NCBI GenBank assembly: GCA_030666075.1
Contig: DAOUYN010000050.1
Coordinates: forward strand, 1-6,671
Source: Actinomycetes bacterium
Lineage (GTDB): Bacteria > Actinomycetota > Aquicultoria > CAJVYJ01 > JAUVQD01
Direction: 5' to 3'
DNA length: 6,671 nt
A program made the position numbers and the translations under genes. Under the pieces are notes generated by a model. The model saw only the letters and a list, made by a program, of their open reading frames with translations, was not told where the DNA came from and did not search any database. Position 1 is the stretch's first letter; the number at the start of each line of letters is the position of its first letter. This document shows positions 1-5,756 of this stretch, piece by piece.

Positions 1-1
1 G

Positions 2-1213
2 CTGCTTGAGGTCTATCCGACCCCGGGTGAGACCGTATCTTCGGCGGTGCCGCGCTTTACGGCTAAATGGCTGGCCGTACCCGGGGTGCGCATCAGTTCT
101 TTACAGTTAACGATAGACGGAGAGGCGAGAGAGTTGGAGCCGCCGGCGTCCGGGACCGGCTTTGCCTTTCAATGGGACAGTGAGCTTGCCGAGGGCGATC
201 ATGAAGTGCGTCTGGAAGTCGTTTACGCTATGGGCGCGGCCCGCAAGATCGACACCTCATGGGAGTTCGCGGTCGATACCGAACCCCCGCCGCTTGCCCT
301 CGATAGTGGAGAAAGCTTTTTTGTCAGTCCGGCCGTCAGCGGGGAAGTGGCGCTCGTCAGTGAGCCGGGCGCCCGGTTGACGGCTAAGCTCAACGATAGA
401 GAGGTCGAGATCGGCTCTGTGGGCGCCGATGGCGGATTCGATATTGGCCTGACGGGCCTGGCCGAGGAGAACGTGCTGCGGGTGACGGCGGCCGATAGTG
501 TCGGCAACCACCGCTCGCTGACTATCCCGGTCATCCTGGACGAGACGACCCCCGTGATCGAATCATTCAGTCCGGCCGAGGGCGAAGTCGTCCGCGAGTC
601 GGCCCCCAAAGTCGAAGTCGCCTTTTCCGAAGGCGAATCGGGGATGCGTTCGATCGAGCTTTCGATCGACGGTACGACGGCGGTGACCCAGGGAGACGAC
701 GGCACTAAAAAGCTGGTATATCTCGGCGAGCTGTTGTCCGACGGCGAGCACACGGCCACCGTCTCCGGAACAGACTACGCGGGCCGAAAGGTAGAGAAGG
801 AGTGGAAGTTCTCTATCGATACCCGCCGGATAGTCGTCAGCCGCTACTCGCGGCGTCTTTATTACTACCAAAACGGAAGATTGCAGCGGACCTATGGGGT
901 CGCGGTCGGTATGCCCAGGTATCCGACGCCCGGCGGGAGCTGGCGGATAGTGAACAAGCAGATCAACCCCAGCTGGCGCAATCCCGGGAGCGCCTGGGCC
1001 AAAGATATGCCGCCGGTTATCGGGCCTAGCTGGAGCAACCCGCTCGGAGTGCGGGCTATGGCGCTCAATGCCGGAAATATCCTGATCCACGGGACCTCGA
1101 ATTATGGCAGCATCGGGACGGCCGCTTCACATGGCTGCATCCGGATGCGCAACTCCGATATCGTCAACTTCTTTCCGCAAGTGGGTATCGGGGTGCCGGT
1201 CGATGTCATTTGA
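2..1213 (+). CDS. L,D-transpeptidase (YkuD) with tandem Ig-like domains, 5'-truncated by window edge
   Basis: This is the C-terminal 403 residues of an envelope enzyme predicted to make 3-3 cross-links in peptidoglycan or attach proteins to it. The reading frame is open from base 2. The GTG at 47 has no SD and falls inside the first Ig-like strand, so the true start lies left of the window. Visible residues about 1-93, 95-180 and 184-274 are three Ig-like modules. Modules 1 and 3 share an 'IDG ... DGEH ... W.F.IDT' pattern. Module 2 resembles the glucodextranase-B type ('DGGFD..L.GL.EN.L.VTA.D..GN'). Residues 275-403 are the YkuD domain, with HGT at 363-365 and the catalytic SHGCIRM motif (His377, Cys379). 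The domain ends at the C terminus, as is usual. Export signal and any anchor are outside the window. Family assignment is firm; the in vivo acceptor and the role of the Ig modules (probably spacer or wall binding) are inferred. Confidence 0.93.
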   Translation: MLEVYPTPGETVSSAVPRFTAKWLAVPGVRISSLQLTIDGEARELEPPASGTGFAFQWDSELAEGDHEVRLEVVYAMGAARKIDTSWEFAVDTEPPPLALDSGESFFVSPAVSGEVALVSEPGARLTAKLNDREVEIGSVGADGGFDIGLTGLAEENVLRVTAADSVGNHRSLTIPVILDETTPVIESFSPAEGEVVRESAPKVEVAFSEGESGMRSIELSIDGTTAVTQGDDGTKKLVYLGELLSDGEHTATVSGTDYAGRKVEKEWKFSIDTRRIVVSRYSRRLYYYQNGRLQRTYGVAVGMPRYPTPGGSWRIVNKQINPSWRNPGSAWAKDMPPVIGPSWSNPLGVRAMALNAGNILIHGTSNYGSIGTAASHGCIRMRNSDIVNFFPQVGIGVPVDVI

Positions 1214-1218
1214 CGCGG

Positions 1219-1248
1219 CGGTCCGTTTCCCTTAGGGCCAGCGGACCG
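1219..1248 (+). terminator. possible weak hairpin terminator after the L,D-transpeptidase gene
   Basis: A perfect 7-bp inverted repeat (CGGTCCG at 1219-1225, CGGACCG at 1242-1248) starts 5 nt after the stop codon. A short CCCTT/AGGG complementarity lies inside the loop. There is no T tract after it, so it is not a canonical intrinsic terminator; it may be a Rho-dependent or pausing structure, or mRNA 3'-end protection. Confidence 0.3.
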
Positions 1249-1283
1249 GCACTTGGCGCCTGGCAGCAGATCATGCTGGCCAC

Positions 1284-1312
1284 TTGGCCGAGGGTGGAGA
1301 AAAGAGGATAAT
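1284..1312 (+). promoter_or_regulatory. candidate promoter of the lemA-htpX cluster
   Basis: TTGGCC at 1284-1289 and GATAAT at 1307-1312 are separated by 17 nt, matching a sigma-70/sigma-A type promoter at four of six and five of six positions. Transcription would start near 1319, giving an RNA leader of about 50 nt before lemA. The alternative TTGACG at 1315-1320 has no acceptable -10 downstream. Prediction is by eye only. Confidence 0.4.
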
Positions 1313-1324
1313 GGTTGACGTGAT

Positions 1325-1347
1325 CGGCGAATGAGTTCGGTTCGCCG
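1325..1347 (+). promoter_or_regulatory. hairpin in the lemA leader
   Basis: CGGCGAA (1325-1331) and TTCGCCG (1341-1347) form a perfect 7-bp stem with a 9-nt loop, ending 9 nt before the AGGAGG SD of lemA (1357-1362). The loop holds a second TTCG that could compete for the same CGAA, so two alternative folds exist. It could stabilise the transcript or tune translation; no known riboswitch class is recognised. Confidence 0.3.
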
Positions 1348-1367
1348 CCAAAAAACAGGAGGTATGG

Positions 1368-1925
1368 ATGGAGCTCATCGTCGCGGCCGGCATCATTGTG
1401 TTCTTGGTAGTCGTTTTTGTGGCTATCTACAATCGCTTAGTCAACTTGCGAAACCGGATAGACAACGCCTGGTCGCAGATAGACGTTCAGCTCAAGAGAC
1501 GCTATGACCTGATCCCGAACCTGATAGAAACGGTCAAGGGTTATGCTAAGCATGAGAAAGAGACCTTCGAGAACGTTACCAATGCTCGAGCTCAAGCGGT
1601 CGGCGCCGGGAGCGTCGGAGAACAGGCCGGCGCGGAAAACATGCTCACCGGGGCATTGCGTTCACTCTTCGCTGTCGCGGAGAACTACCCCGACCTCAAG
1701 GCAAACCAGAATTTCTTGATGCTCCAGGAAGAACTGTCCGGCACGGAGAGCAAGATAGCTTTCTCGCGCCAGTTCTATAACGATACGGTCATGACGTTCA
1801 ATACGACCATCCAGACTATTCCGAACAACATCATCGCCGGCATGTTCGGCTTTGCCGAGCGCGATTATTTCGAGATCGACGAGGGCTCGCGCGCGCCCAT
1901 CAAGGTCGATTTCGGGTCAGAGTAA
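1368..1925 (+). CDS. lemA: LemA family membrane protein
   Basis: A 185-residue protein of normal family length. LemA proteins are anchored by one N-terminal helix with a mostly helical remainder. Their biochemical role is not settled, but they are repeatedly found next to HtpX-type proteases, which suggests a part in membrane protein quality control or envelope stress. Residues about 2-21 are a hydrophobic anchor ([20 protein letters not shown]). They are followed by the conserved family block at about 22-67, with [25 protein letters not shown] and VKGYAKHE. The start is the ATG at 1368, 5 nt after a perfect AGGAGG (1357-1362); the ATG at 1364 is out of frame. The gene is first in a four-gene cluster and ends 9 nt before htpX. 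Confidence 0.96.
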   Translation: MELIVAAGIIVFLVVVFVAIYNRLVNLRNRIDNAWSQIDVQLKRRYDLIPNLIETVKGYAKHEKETFENVTNARAQAVGAGSVGEQAGAENMLTGALRSLFAVAENYPDLKANQNFLMLQEELSGTESKIAFSRQFYNDTVMTFNTTIQTIPNNIIAGMFGFAERDYFEIDEGSRAPIKVDFGSE

Positions 1926-1934
1926 AGGCCGCTC

Positions 1935-2852
1935 GTGTACGAGCAGATCGCCGGCAATGTCCGTCGATCGTGGATACTTATCCTCAGCTTCGTCCTCCTG
2001 ATAGCCGCCATCGGCTGGGTCTTCGGGCAGGCTTTGGGTTACGGCAATTTCGGCCTGGTCTTCGCGCTTATCTTCGCGTTCATCTTCGTTTTGATCGGCT
2101 ACTATAGAAGCGACCGGATCATCCTCTCGATGAGCGCGGCGCGCGAGGCCGACCCGAAGCGCTATCCGTTCTTGCACCATACGGTCGAAGGCCTGGCGTT
2201 GGCCGCGGGCGTGCCCAAGCCCAAGGTATATATCATCCCCGATACAGCGTTGAACGCCTTTGCCGCCGGCCGAGACCCCGAACATTCAGTCGTGGCCGTC
2301 ACCGCCGGTCTCTTGGAAAAACTGGACCGCCTGGAGCTCGAAGGGGTCATCGCCCACGAGATGAGCCACATCAAGAACTATGACATTCGCGTCATGACGC
2401 TGACCGTCATGTTGGTCGGGGTCATCGTCCTGATGAGCGACTGGATGCTGCACAGCTTCTGGTGGGGCGGCGGGCGGCGCCGCAGCGGGGGCGGGGACCG
2501 CAACGGTGCCGGATTCGGAATAATGATGATAGCGGGTCTGGCGTTGGCCATCTTGGCGCCCCTTTTTGCCAACCTGATCCGCTTGGCGGTCTCGCGCCAA
2601 CGCGAGTATCTTGCCGATGCCAGCGGGGCGATGCTGACAAGGTATCCACCCGGATTGGCTTCGGCGCTGCGGAAGATCTCCGCCGATGACGAACCGCTGG
2701 AAGTGGCCAATAAGGCGACGGCCCACCTATACATCGGCGCCCCGAACCAGGTCGGCGTGCGCGGGAAGACTGTCCAATTGATGGCCACTCATCCGCCGAT
2801 GGCCGAGAGGATAAAGCGGTTAGAGGGAATGGGAGATATAGCCAAGCAATAA
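1935..2852 (+). CDS. htpX: HtpX family membrane zinc metalloprotease
   Basis: A 305-residue M48B-type protease that would cleave misfolded or damaged membrane proteins with its active site on the cytoplasmic side. Hydrophobic segments lie at about 13-31, 38-57, 154-176 and 195-219. The zinc site is HEMSH at 141-145 (His141, His145 ligands, Glu142 catalytic), with the third ligand Glu224 in the conserved REYLADASGA stretch. The start is the GTG at 1935, preceded by AAAGG (1924-1928), which overlaps the lemA stop; MYEQIAGNVRRSW is the usual HtpX N terminus. A Gly/Arg-rich cytoplasmic or loop stretch (WWGGGRRRSGGGDRNGAG, about 176-193) separates the third and fourth membrane segments. The 9-nt gap after lemA implies co-transcription and probably translational coupling. 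Confidence 0.97.
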   Translation: MYEQIAGNVRRSWILILSFVLLIAAIGWVFGQALGYGNFGLVFALIFAFIFVLIGYYRSDRIILSMSAAREADPKRYPFLHHTVEGLALAAGVPKPKVYIIPDTALNAFAAGRDPEHSVVAVTAGLLEKLDRLELEGVIAHEMSHIKNYDIRVMTLTVMLVGVIVLMSDWMLHSFWWGGGRRRSGGGDRNGAGFGIMMIAGLALAILAPLFANLIRLAVSRQREYLADASGAMLTRYPPGLASALRKISADDEPLEVANKATAHLYIGAPNQVGVRGKTVQLMATHPPMAERIKRLEGMGDIAKQ

Positions 2853-2881
2853 GAACGTCCGCGGATCGAGGAGGGAACGGT

Positions 2882-3211
2882 ATGACTCAAGTGTGGGAGC
2901 ACAACGGCTACCAGATCGACGAGGGGTTCAAGCCCCGCGACGGGAACTTCAAGTCTGATTACTATCAGTACTTCTTTCTCGTAAAAAAGGACGGAGAGCG
3001 GGTGATGAAGTTCTGCATCTGGAGCCCCAGGGAATTTATCGACGGAGCGATCGAAGGCACGCAAAAACCGGTCGATTACCTGCGCTCAAGGGCATTGCCT
3101 AAAATCAAGACCAGGATAGATGAAGGCGTCTTCGAGAACACTTTGCTGGAGCTGACCGCCGCCGGACATCGGCTGGTTCCTTTGGATCGTATCGGCAAAA
3201 AGAAGGAATAG
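2882..3211 (+). CDS. conserved-looking protein of unknown function in the lemA-htpX cluster
   Basis: A 109-residue soluble protein that I do not recognise. It has no signal peptide or membrane segment. It is rich in aromatic and charged residues in its first half (SDYYQYFFLV at 25-34, MKFCIW around 42-47, with a single Cys45). A helical stretch with basic and acidic residues follows, then a lysine-rich C terminus. The start is well supported: GAGGAGGG at 2868-2875 is 6 nt before the ATG. It lies 29 nt after htpX and 16 nt before the sortase-like gene, so it is almost certainly in the same transcript. Position suggests a cytoplasmic accessory to membrane or envelope maintenance, but nothing in the sequence shows a function. 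Confidence 0.85.
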   Translation: MTQVWEHNGYQIDEGFKPRDGNFKSDYYQYFFLVKKDGERVMKFCIWSPREFIDGAIEGTQKPVDYLRSRALPKIKTRIDEGVFENTLLELTAAGHRLVPLDRIGKKKE

Positions 3212-3227
3212 TGCAATAATAGCGACG

Positions 3228-3887
3228 ATGGATGAGAGCGAGCAAGATAAGATAACCGACGGCGCCCAGGTAAGCGAGGAGTCGATAGAGAAACCGGGCC
3301 GGGCGCGCGTCATCGCCTACATGGCGGCTAACGTCGTCGGCATTGCCTTGATAATCGTCGGGGTCTCGTTGTTGTTTTGGGTCGGCCGTCCATATATGTC
3401 GCTTTACCTTTCAGGCTCGACCAAAGTCGCCTACCAAGCAAAGGCGGATGGGCCGGCGCCGAAGGATAATCGCATCATCATTCCCGGGGTACTCGTTGAC
3501 GCTCCGATCATAGAGGGCTTCACGGAGGAGGCGCTGGAGATCGGGATCGGGCGGGTCGTCGATAGCGCCCCCCCGGGGACGAAGGGCAACGCCATCATGG
3601 CGGGCCACAACTATGCCTACTTCGTCAGTGGCGATCAGAACCTGTTCTCTCTTCTTCACTTGATCGACAAAGACATGTCGATCTATGTCTTCTGGGAGGG
3701 GCATCGCTACACCTATAAAATGGTCGACAAGAAGACCGTGGCCCGCGACGATCCGAGCATCCTTTTGCCGACCTCCTATGAGCAGCTGACGTTGATCGCT
3801 TCCGCTTCGAGCTGGGACTCGGCGACCATCTCGTCCACCCGGCGGCTGTTGGTCCGGGCGAAGCCGGTCAAAACCCCTAAGAAGTAG
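3228..3887 (+). CDS. membrane-anchored sortase-family protein lacking the catalytic cysteine
   Basis: A 219-residue protein with an acidic cytoplasmic N terminus (1-27), one membrane helix (about 29-54) and a sortase-fold domain (about 80-213). Family landmarks are present: the opening IIIPGVLVDAPIIEG, PPGTKGNAIMAGHN with the catalytic His127, LFSLLHLIDKDMSIYVF, and the final strand RRLLVRA with the catalytic Arg (Arg206, or Arg205). Where active sortases read TLxTC, this protein reads TLIAS: the nucleophile position is Ser192 (TCC, 3801-3803). No cysteine occurs anywhere in the protein. The usual proline after TCx is also missing. It is therefore probably a pseudo-enzyme or a serine variant rather than an ordinary transpeptidase. 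The ATG at 3228 has no clear SD, so translation is probably coupled to the upstream gene 16 nt away. No LPXTG substrate is seen in the window. Confidence 0.88.
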   Translation: MDESEQDKITDGAQVSEESIEKPGRARVIAYMAANVVGIALIIVGVSLLFWVGRPYMSLYLSGSTKVAYQAKADGPAPKDNRIIIPGVLVDAPIIEGFTEEALEIGIGRVVDSAPPGTKGNAIMAGHNYAYFVSGDQNLFSLLHLIDKDMSIYVFWEGHRYTYKMVDKKTVARDDPSILLPTSYEQLTLIASASSWDSATISSTRRLLVRAKPVKTPKK

Positions 3888-3897
3888 ACCCCTTAGG
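3876..3897. terminator. possible weak bidirectional hairpin between convergent genes
   Basis: CCTAAG (3876-3881) and CTTAGG (3892-3897) are complementary, with a 10-nt loop. The structure spans both stop codons: that of the sortase-like gene (3885-3887) is in the loop and that of bioY (3893-3895) is in the stem. Only 6 bp and no good T tract on either strand, so this is weak, but it is the only candidate in the 5-nt gap between the convergent genes. Confidence 0.2.
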
Positions 3898-4468
3898 CGG
3901 GATCGGTTGGGGGTGTGAGCACCTTACGAGTGTTCATCAGAAATATGAAGACAAGAAGACCCTTGGCCAGATCGGCAACGAAAAACGGCCAAAGCCAATC
4001 GATGAATGTCGGCCCGTAAGGCACCTTCAACGCCACTATAGGCACCCCCAGCCCTATCATGTAGATCAGGAATACCGAGCCCCAGACCGCCGCGCTGATG
4101 GAAGCGAAGTCATATCTCTTGGAGTACTCCACGACGCGACCGGCCAGATAACTCGCGGCCACGAAACCCATCAGCCAGCCCGCTTTGAGTCCAGTCCTGG
4201 CAAAGAGCGGCGAAGCACCGATAGCCGGGGTCGGGAAGGTCGGCGCCAGTTCATTAAAGAGAGGTAGGCCGAGAAGGCCGAGAAAGATAAATAAGATCTG
4301 GCTGAGCGGACCGCGAGTGCTGCCGAGCAGCGCGCCGGCAAGGATCACGGGAATGATCTGCACAGTGTTCGGATGGTAAGGTAAGAACGGTATCTTAATT
4401 GCCCCGCCGACAGCTGTTAGCAGGGCAAACAATGACACAAGTATGATGTTGACCGCTGCTTTGTTCAC
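3893..4468 (-). CDS. bioY: BioY-like biotin transporter, ECF substrate-binding (S) component
   Basis: A 191-residue integral membrane protein, the normal length for BioY, with about six hydrophobic helices. BioY binds biotin in the membrane and works alone or with the shared ECF energising module (EcfA/A'/T), none of which is encoded here. Recognisable family stretches are IPFLPYHPNTVQ (26-37), ALLGSTRGPLSQILF..LGLLGLPLF (46-71), a loop leading to RTGLKAGWLMGF (91-102) and PFFVADLAKG (161-170). Several positions depart from the usual PITLQ and PTGGYL signatures, so it is a divergent member and another vitamin-like substrate cannot be ruled out. The start is a GTG (complement of 4466-4468) with only a weak upstream SD. 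It faces the sortase-like gene tail to tail and lies alone on this strand. Confidence 0.85.
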   Translation of the reverse strand: MNKAAVNIILVSLFALLTAVGGAIKIPFLPYHPNTVQIIPVILAGALLGSTRGPLSQILFIFLGLLGLPLFNELAPTFPTPAIGASPLFARTGLKAGWLMGFVAASYLAGRVVEYSKRYDFASISAAVWGSVFLIYMIGLGVPIVALKVPYGPTFIDWLWPFFVADLAKGLLVFIFLMNTRKVLTPPTDPA

Positions 4469-4494
4469 TTCATTACCATTAGTAGGACCTGGTT

Positions 4495-4503
4495 ATTATA
4501 TCA
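4495..4503 (-). promoter_or_regulatory. extended -10 promoter of bioY
   Basis: On the minus strand these bases read TGATATAAT, a perfect extended -10 element (TGn-TATAAT). No good -35 lies at the matching distance, as expected of extended -10 promoters. Transcription would begin near 4488, leaving a leader of about 20 nt before the GTG start. Confidence 0.6.
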
Positions 4504-4606
4504 TTCTGAGCAACCGACTTGGCTTTACTCCCGGTATTCTTCATTAGTCCTTCACCACTTAACTAACAACCGATGATAATCTCTTTTCGGACAAGCGTGA
4601 GCCAAC

Positions 4607-4614
4607 AGAAAGGA
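4607..4614 (+). promoter_or_regulatory. ribosome binding site that favours the TTG start at 4624
   Basis: AGAAAGGA at 4607-4614 is 9 nt before an in-frame TTG (4624-4626). The upstream ATG at 4573 has no SD. Starting at the TTG also gives a compact, typical signal peptide. Confidence 0.6.
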
Positions 4615-4623
4615 AAATATCCA

Positions 4624-5466
4624 TTGAGAGGGACTCTACGCATAGGCAGACTCCTAGTTCTGGGTGCAACCGTCTTTTCACTACTCCCGGTTGGTCCTTC
4701 GTTGGCCGGCGCTCCGGTCGAAGCGGACCAGGCTATGGAACTGGAGGTGCCGGGGATCATCGATGATTTCAATGTCGGGGCAGTCGGGTCGGGCGAAGAT
4801 CAGGTCGTGCCGACAGGTTTCAGTTCGGGGTATCGACTTTACCACCTGGACATCTCGAAGCTAGCGGCCCTCGAAGGGGAATACGATCAAGCCGTGATAG
4901 GTTCTATTATCGAAGATGTGGGTGAGTGGGTATATCCGCTCATCGATGAGACCGGCAAAGTCGTCTCCTCTGCCTCGATCCGTAAAGATGACGAGGGTTG
5001 GGGCCTCGTGGACCTGCCGACTTATTCGAGCAACGACGCCGTCGCATTCAGTGCGGACGAGCCGGCAGTCCGCGAATATCTGGTTGCCCAGGGCGTAGAG
5101 GATGTGCGAGACATCAAGGTCGCGCATCTTAATATGGGATGGCAATACATCATGGATCTGCTTTTGTTCGAATCGGCGGGAGAGCCGTACATCATACCGC
5201 TATCAAGAAACTTCGGGGACCTGCATTTAGAAAATAAGAAAGTCTATCGGGCAGCCGAACTCTTGGAAGCGCTGGCCGCGAAGGATATGGAGATGAGCGA
5301 CGCGTCCGCAAAAAGTACACTTCAGATTTCAGGAAGCACTGCGGAGCGTGAGGCCCAAGAGACAGCGCCGGCTCCAGTGGCGCTGCGATACCTGCCGGCC
5401 GTCGCGGTCGCGATTCTAGCGGGCGGGATCGCTTTAGTTTTTCGGCGCCGAGCAAAACATCAATGA
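4624..5466 (+). CDS. secreted, C-terminally membrane-anchored protein of unknown function
   Basis: A 280-residue protein from the TTG at 4624; the ATG at 4573 would add 17 residues but lacks an SD and lengthens the signal peptide unnaturally. Residues 2-9 are basic, 10-28 hydrophobic, and AGA at 28-30 suggests signal peptidase I cleavage before PVEA. The exported part (about 31-256) is acidic, has no cysteine and matches no domain I recognise. It includes an Asp/Glu-rich beginning, a GFSSGYRLYHLDISKL stretch and a central alpha/beta-looking region. A low-complexity linker (about 225-250, rich in Ser, Ala, Glu, Thr) precedes a hydrophobic helix (257-273) and the basic tail RRRAKHQ. This is the layout of a type I anchored surface protein. 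It resembles a sortase sorting signal in shape, but LPAVA replaces LPXTG and merges into the helix, so covalent wall attachment is not supported. Confidence 0.82.
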   Translation: MRGTLRIGRLLVLGATVFSLLPVGPSLAGAPVEADQAMELEVPGIIDDFNVGAVGSGEDQVVPTGFSSGYRLYHLDISKLAALEGEYDQAVIGSIIEDVGEWVYPLIDETGKVVSSASIRKDDEGWGLVDLPTYSSNDAVAFSADEPAVREYLVAQGVEDVRDIKVAHLNMGWQYIMDLLLFESAGEPYIIPLSRNFGDLHLENKKVYRAAELLEALAAKDMEMSDASAKSTLQISGSTAEREAQETAPAPVALRYLPAVAVAILAGGIALVFRRRAKHQ

Positions 5467-5471
5467 TTGAT

Positions 5472-5483
5472 ATTGGATCCAAT
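5472..5483. repeat. 12-bp perfect palindrome
   Basis: ATTGGATCCAAT is a perfect dyad located 5 nt after the stop of the preceding gene and about 40 nt upstream of the riboswitch promoter. It has no loop and no T tract, so it is not a terminator. It could be an operator for a dimeric regulator or chance. Confidence 0.25.
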
Positions 5484-5524
5484 CGCCTGGCTTGCGCTGA
5501 AGCATTGTAGCCTCTAACCTCGTG

Positions 5525-5554
5525 TTGACAAGGCCAAACCGCCCGTGCTAACTT
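5525..5554 (+). promoter_or_regulatory. promoter of the SAM-riboswitch/threonine synthase transcript
   Basis: A perfect -35 TTGACA (5525-5530) is followed after 18 nt by TAACTT (5549-5554), which fits the TAnnnT core and is preceded by TGC (an extended -10 feature). Transcription would begin near 5561, just ahead of the aptamer's first paired base at 5571, which supports the call by position. Confidence 0.6.
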
Positions 5555-5570
5555 GTGCTCAGTTGTATAT

Positions 5571-5679
5571 CTCATCAAGAGTGGCGGAGGGAACTGGCCC
5601 TGTGATGCCCGACAACCGGTCTTTCGAGAGAAAGGCAAGGTGCCAAGTCCAGCTCGTGTAAGATCACGGGGGAGATGAG
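5571..5679 (+). promoter_or_regulatory. SAM-I (S-box) riboswitch aptamer
   Basis: The RNA matches the S-box pattern throughout. P1 pairs CTCATC (5571-5576) with GATGAG (5674-5679). The P2 region has the conserved GGAGGGA.CTGGCCC (5585-5600) with its kink-turn, followed by GATGCCCGACAACCGG. P3 is CTTTC/GAAAG closed by a GAGA loop (5621-5634). The J3/4 core reads GGTGCCAAGTCCAGC, and P4 pairs CTCGTG (5653-5658) with CACGGG (5665-5670). In this class SAM binding stabilises P1 and favours the downstream terminator, so expression falls when SAM is plentiful. The P4/P1 3' strand (5668-5675) can also pair with the terminator's left arm, a possible antiterminator. It controls the threonine-synthase-family gene starting at 5757. 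Confidence 0.96.
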
Positions 5680-5703
5680 TGGAGGCGCAAAACGCGGCAT
5701 TCC

Positions 5704-5740
5704 TACCTTTTTCCCTTGTGGAAAAAGGTATTTTTTATTT
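5704..5740 (+). terminator. intrinsic terminator, expression platform of the SAM riboswitch
   Basis: A perfect 11-bp stem (TACCTTTTTCC at 5704-5714, GGAAAAAGGTA at 5720-5730) with a 5-nt loop is followed by TTTTTTATTT. It lies 24 nt after the aptamer and 16 nt before the start codon, with no gene between. This is the standard layout of an S-box OFF switch acting by premature termination. Confidence 0.93.
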
Positions 5741-5756
5741 GAAGGGAAAGGTCGAA

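Noticed and set aside
47..49. GTG as the start codon of the L,D-transpeptidase gene
   Set aside because: No SD precedes it, the frame is open to the window edge, and residues before it (YPTPGETV) belong to the first Ig-like module.
223..1090. Minus-strand open frames opposite the L,D-transpeptidase gene
   Set aside because: They overlap a well-supported gene, have no recognisable domains and read as low-complexity Ser/Arg/Pro sequence typical of antisense frames in GC-rich DNA.
1259..1283. Imperfect inverted repeat around AGCA...TGCT in the gap before lemA
   Set aside because: The arms are short and need a bulge; no T tract and no known RNA family pattern.
1315..1343. TTGACG at 1315-1320 as the -35 of a lemA promoter
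   Set aside because: At a 17-nt spacing the -10 would read CGGTTC, which is not acceptable, and the hairpin at 1325-1347 occupies the region.
1917..2788. Minus-strand open frames opposite htpX
   Set aside because: htpX has all family motifs on the plus strand; the antisense frames have no start signals or domain features.
4555..4572. Possible BirA operator half-site (minus-strand TTGTTAGTTAAG) upstream of bioY
   Set aside because: Only one imperfect half is present; the second half at the expected spacing is missing, and it lies about 60 bp upstream of the -10.
4573..4575. ATG as the start of the secreted protein
   Set aside because: No SD in front of it and it would place an unusual 25-residue polar stretch before the signal peptide. 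The TTG at 4624 has AGAAAGGA at a good distance. It remains possible, at lower probability.
5192..5638. A 148-residue minus-strand open frame near the riboswitch
   Set aside because: It crosses the SAM-I aptamer, promoter and the end of the secreted-protein gene, all of which are better supported on the plus strand.
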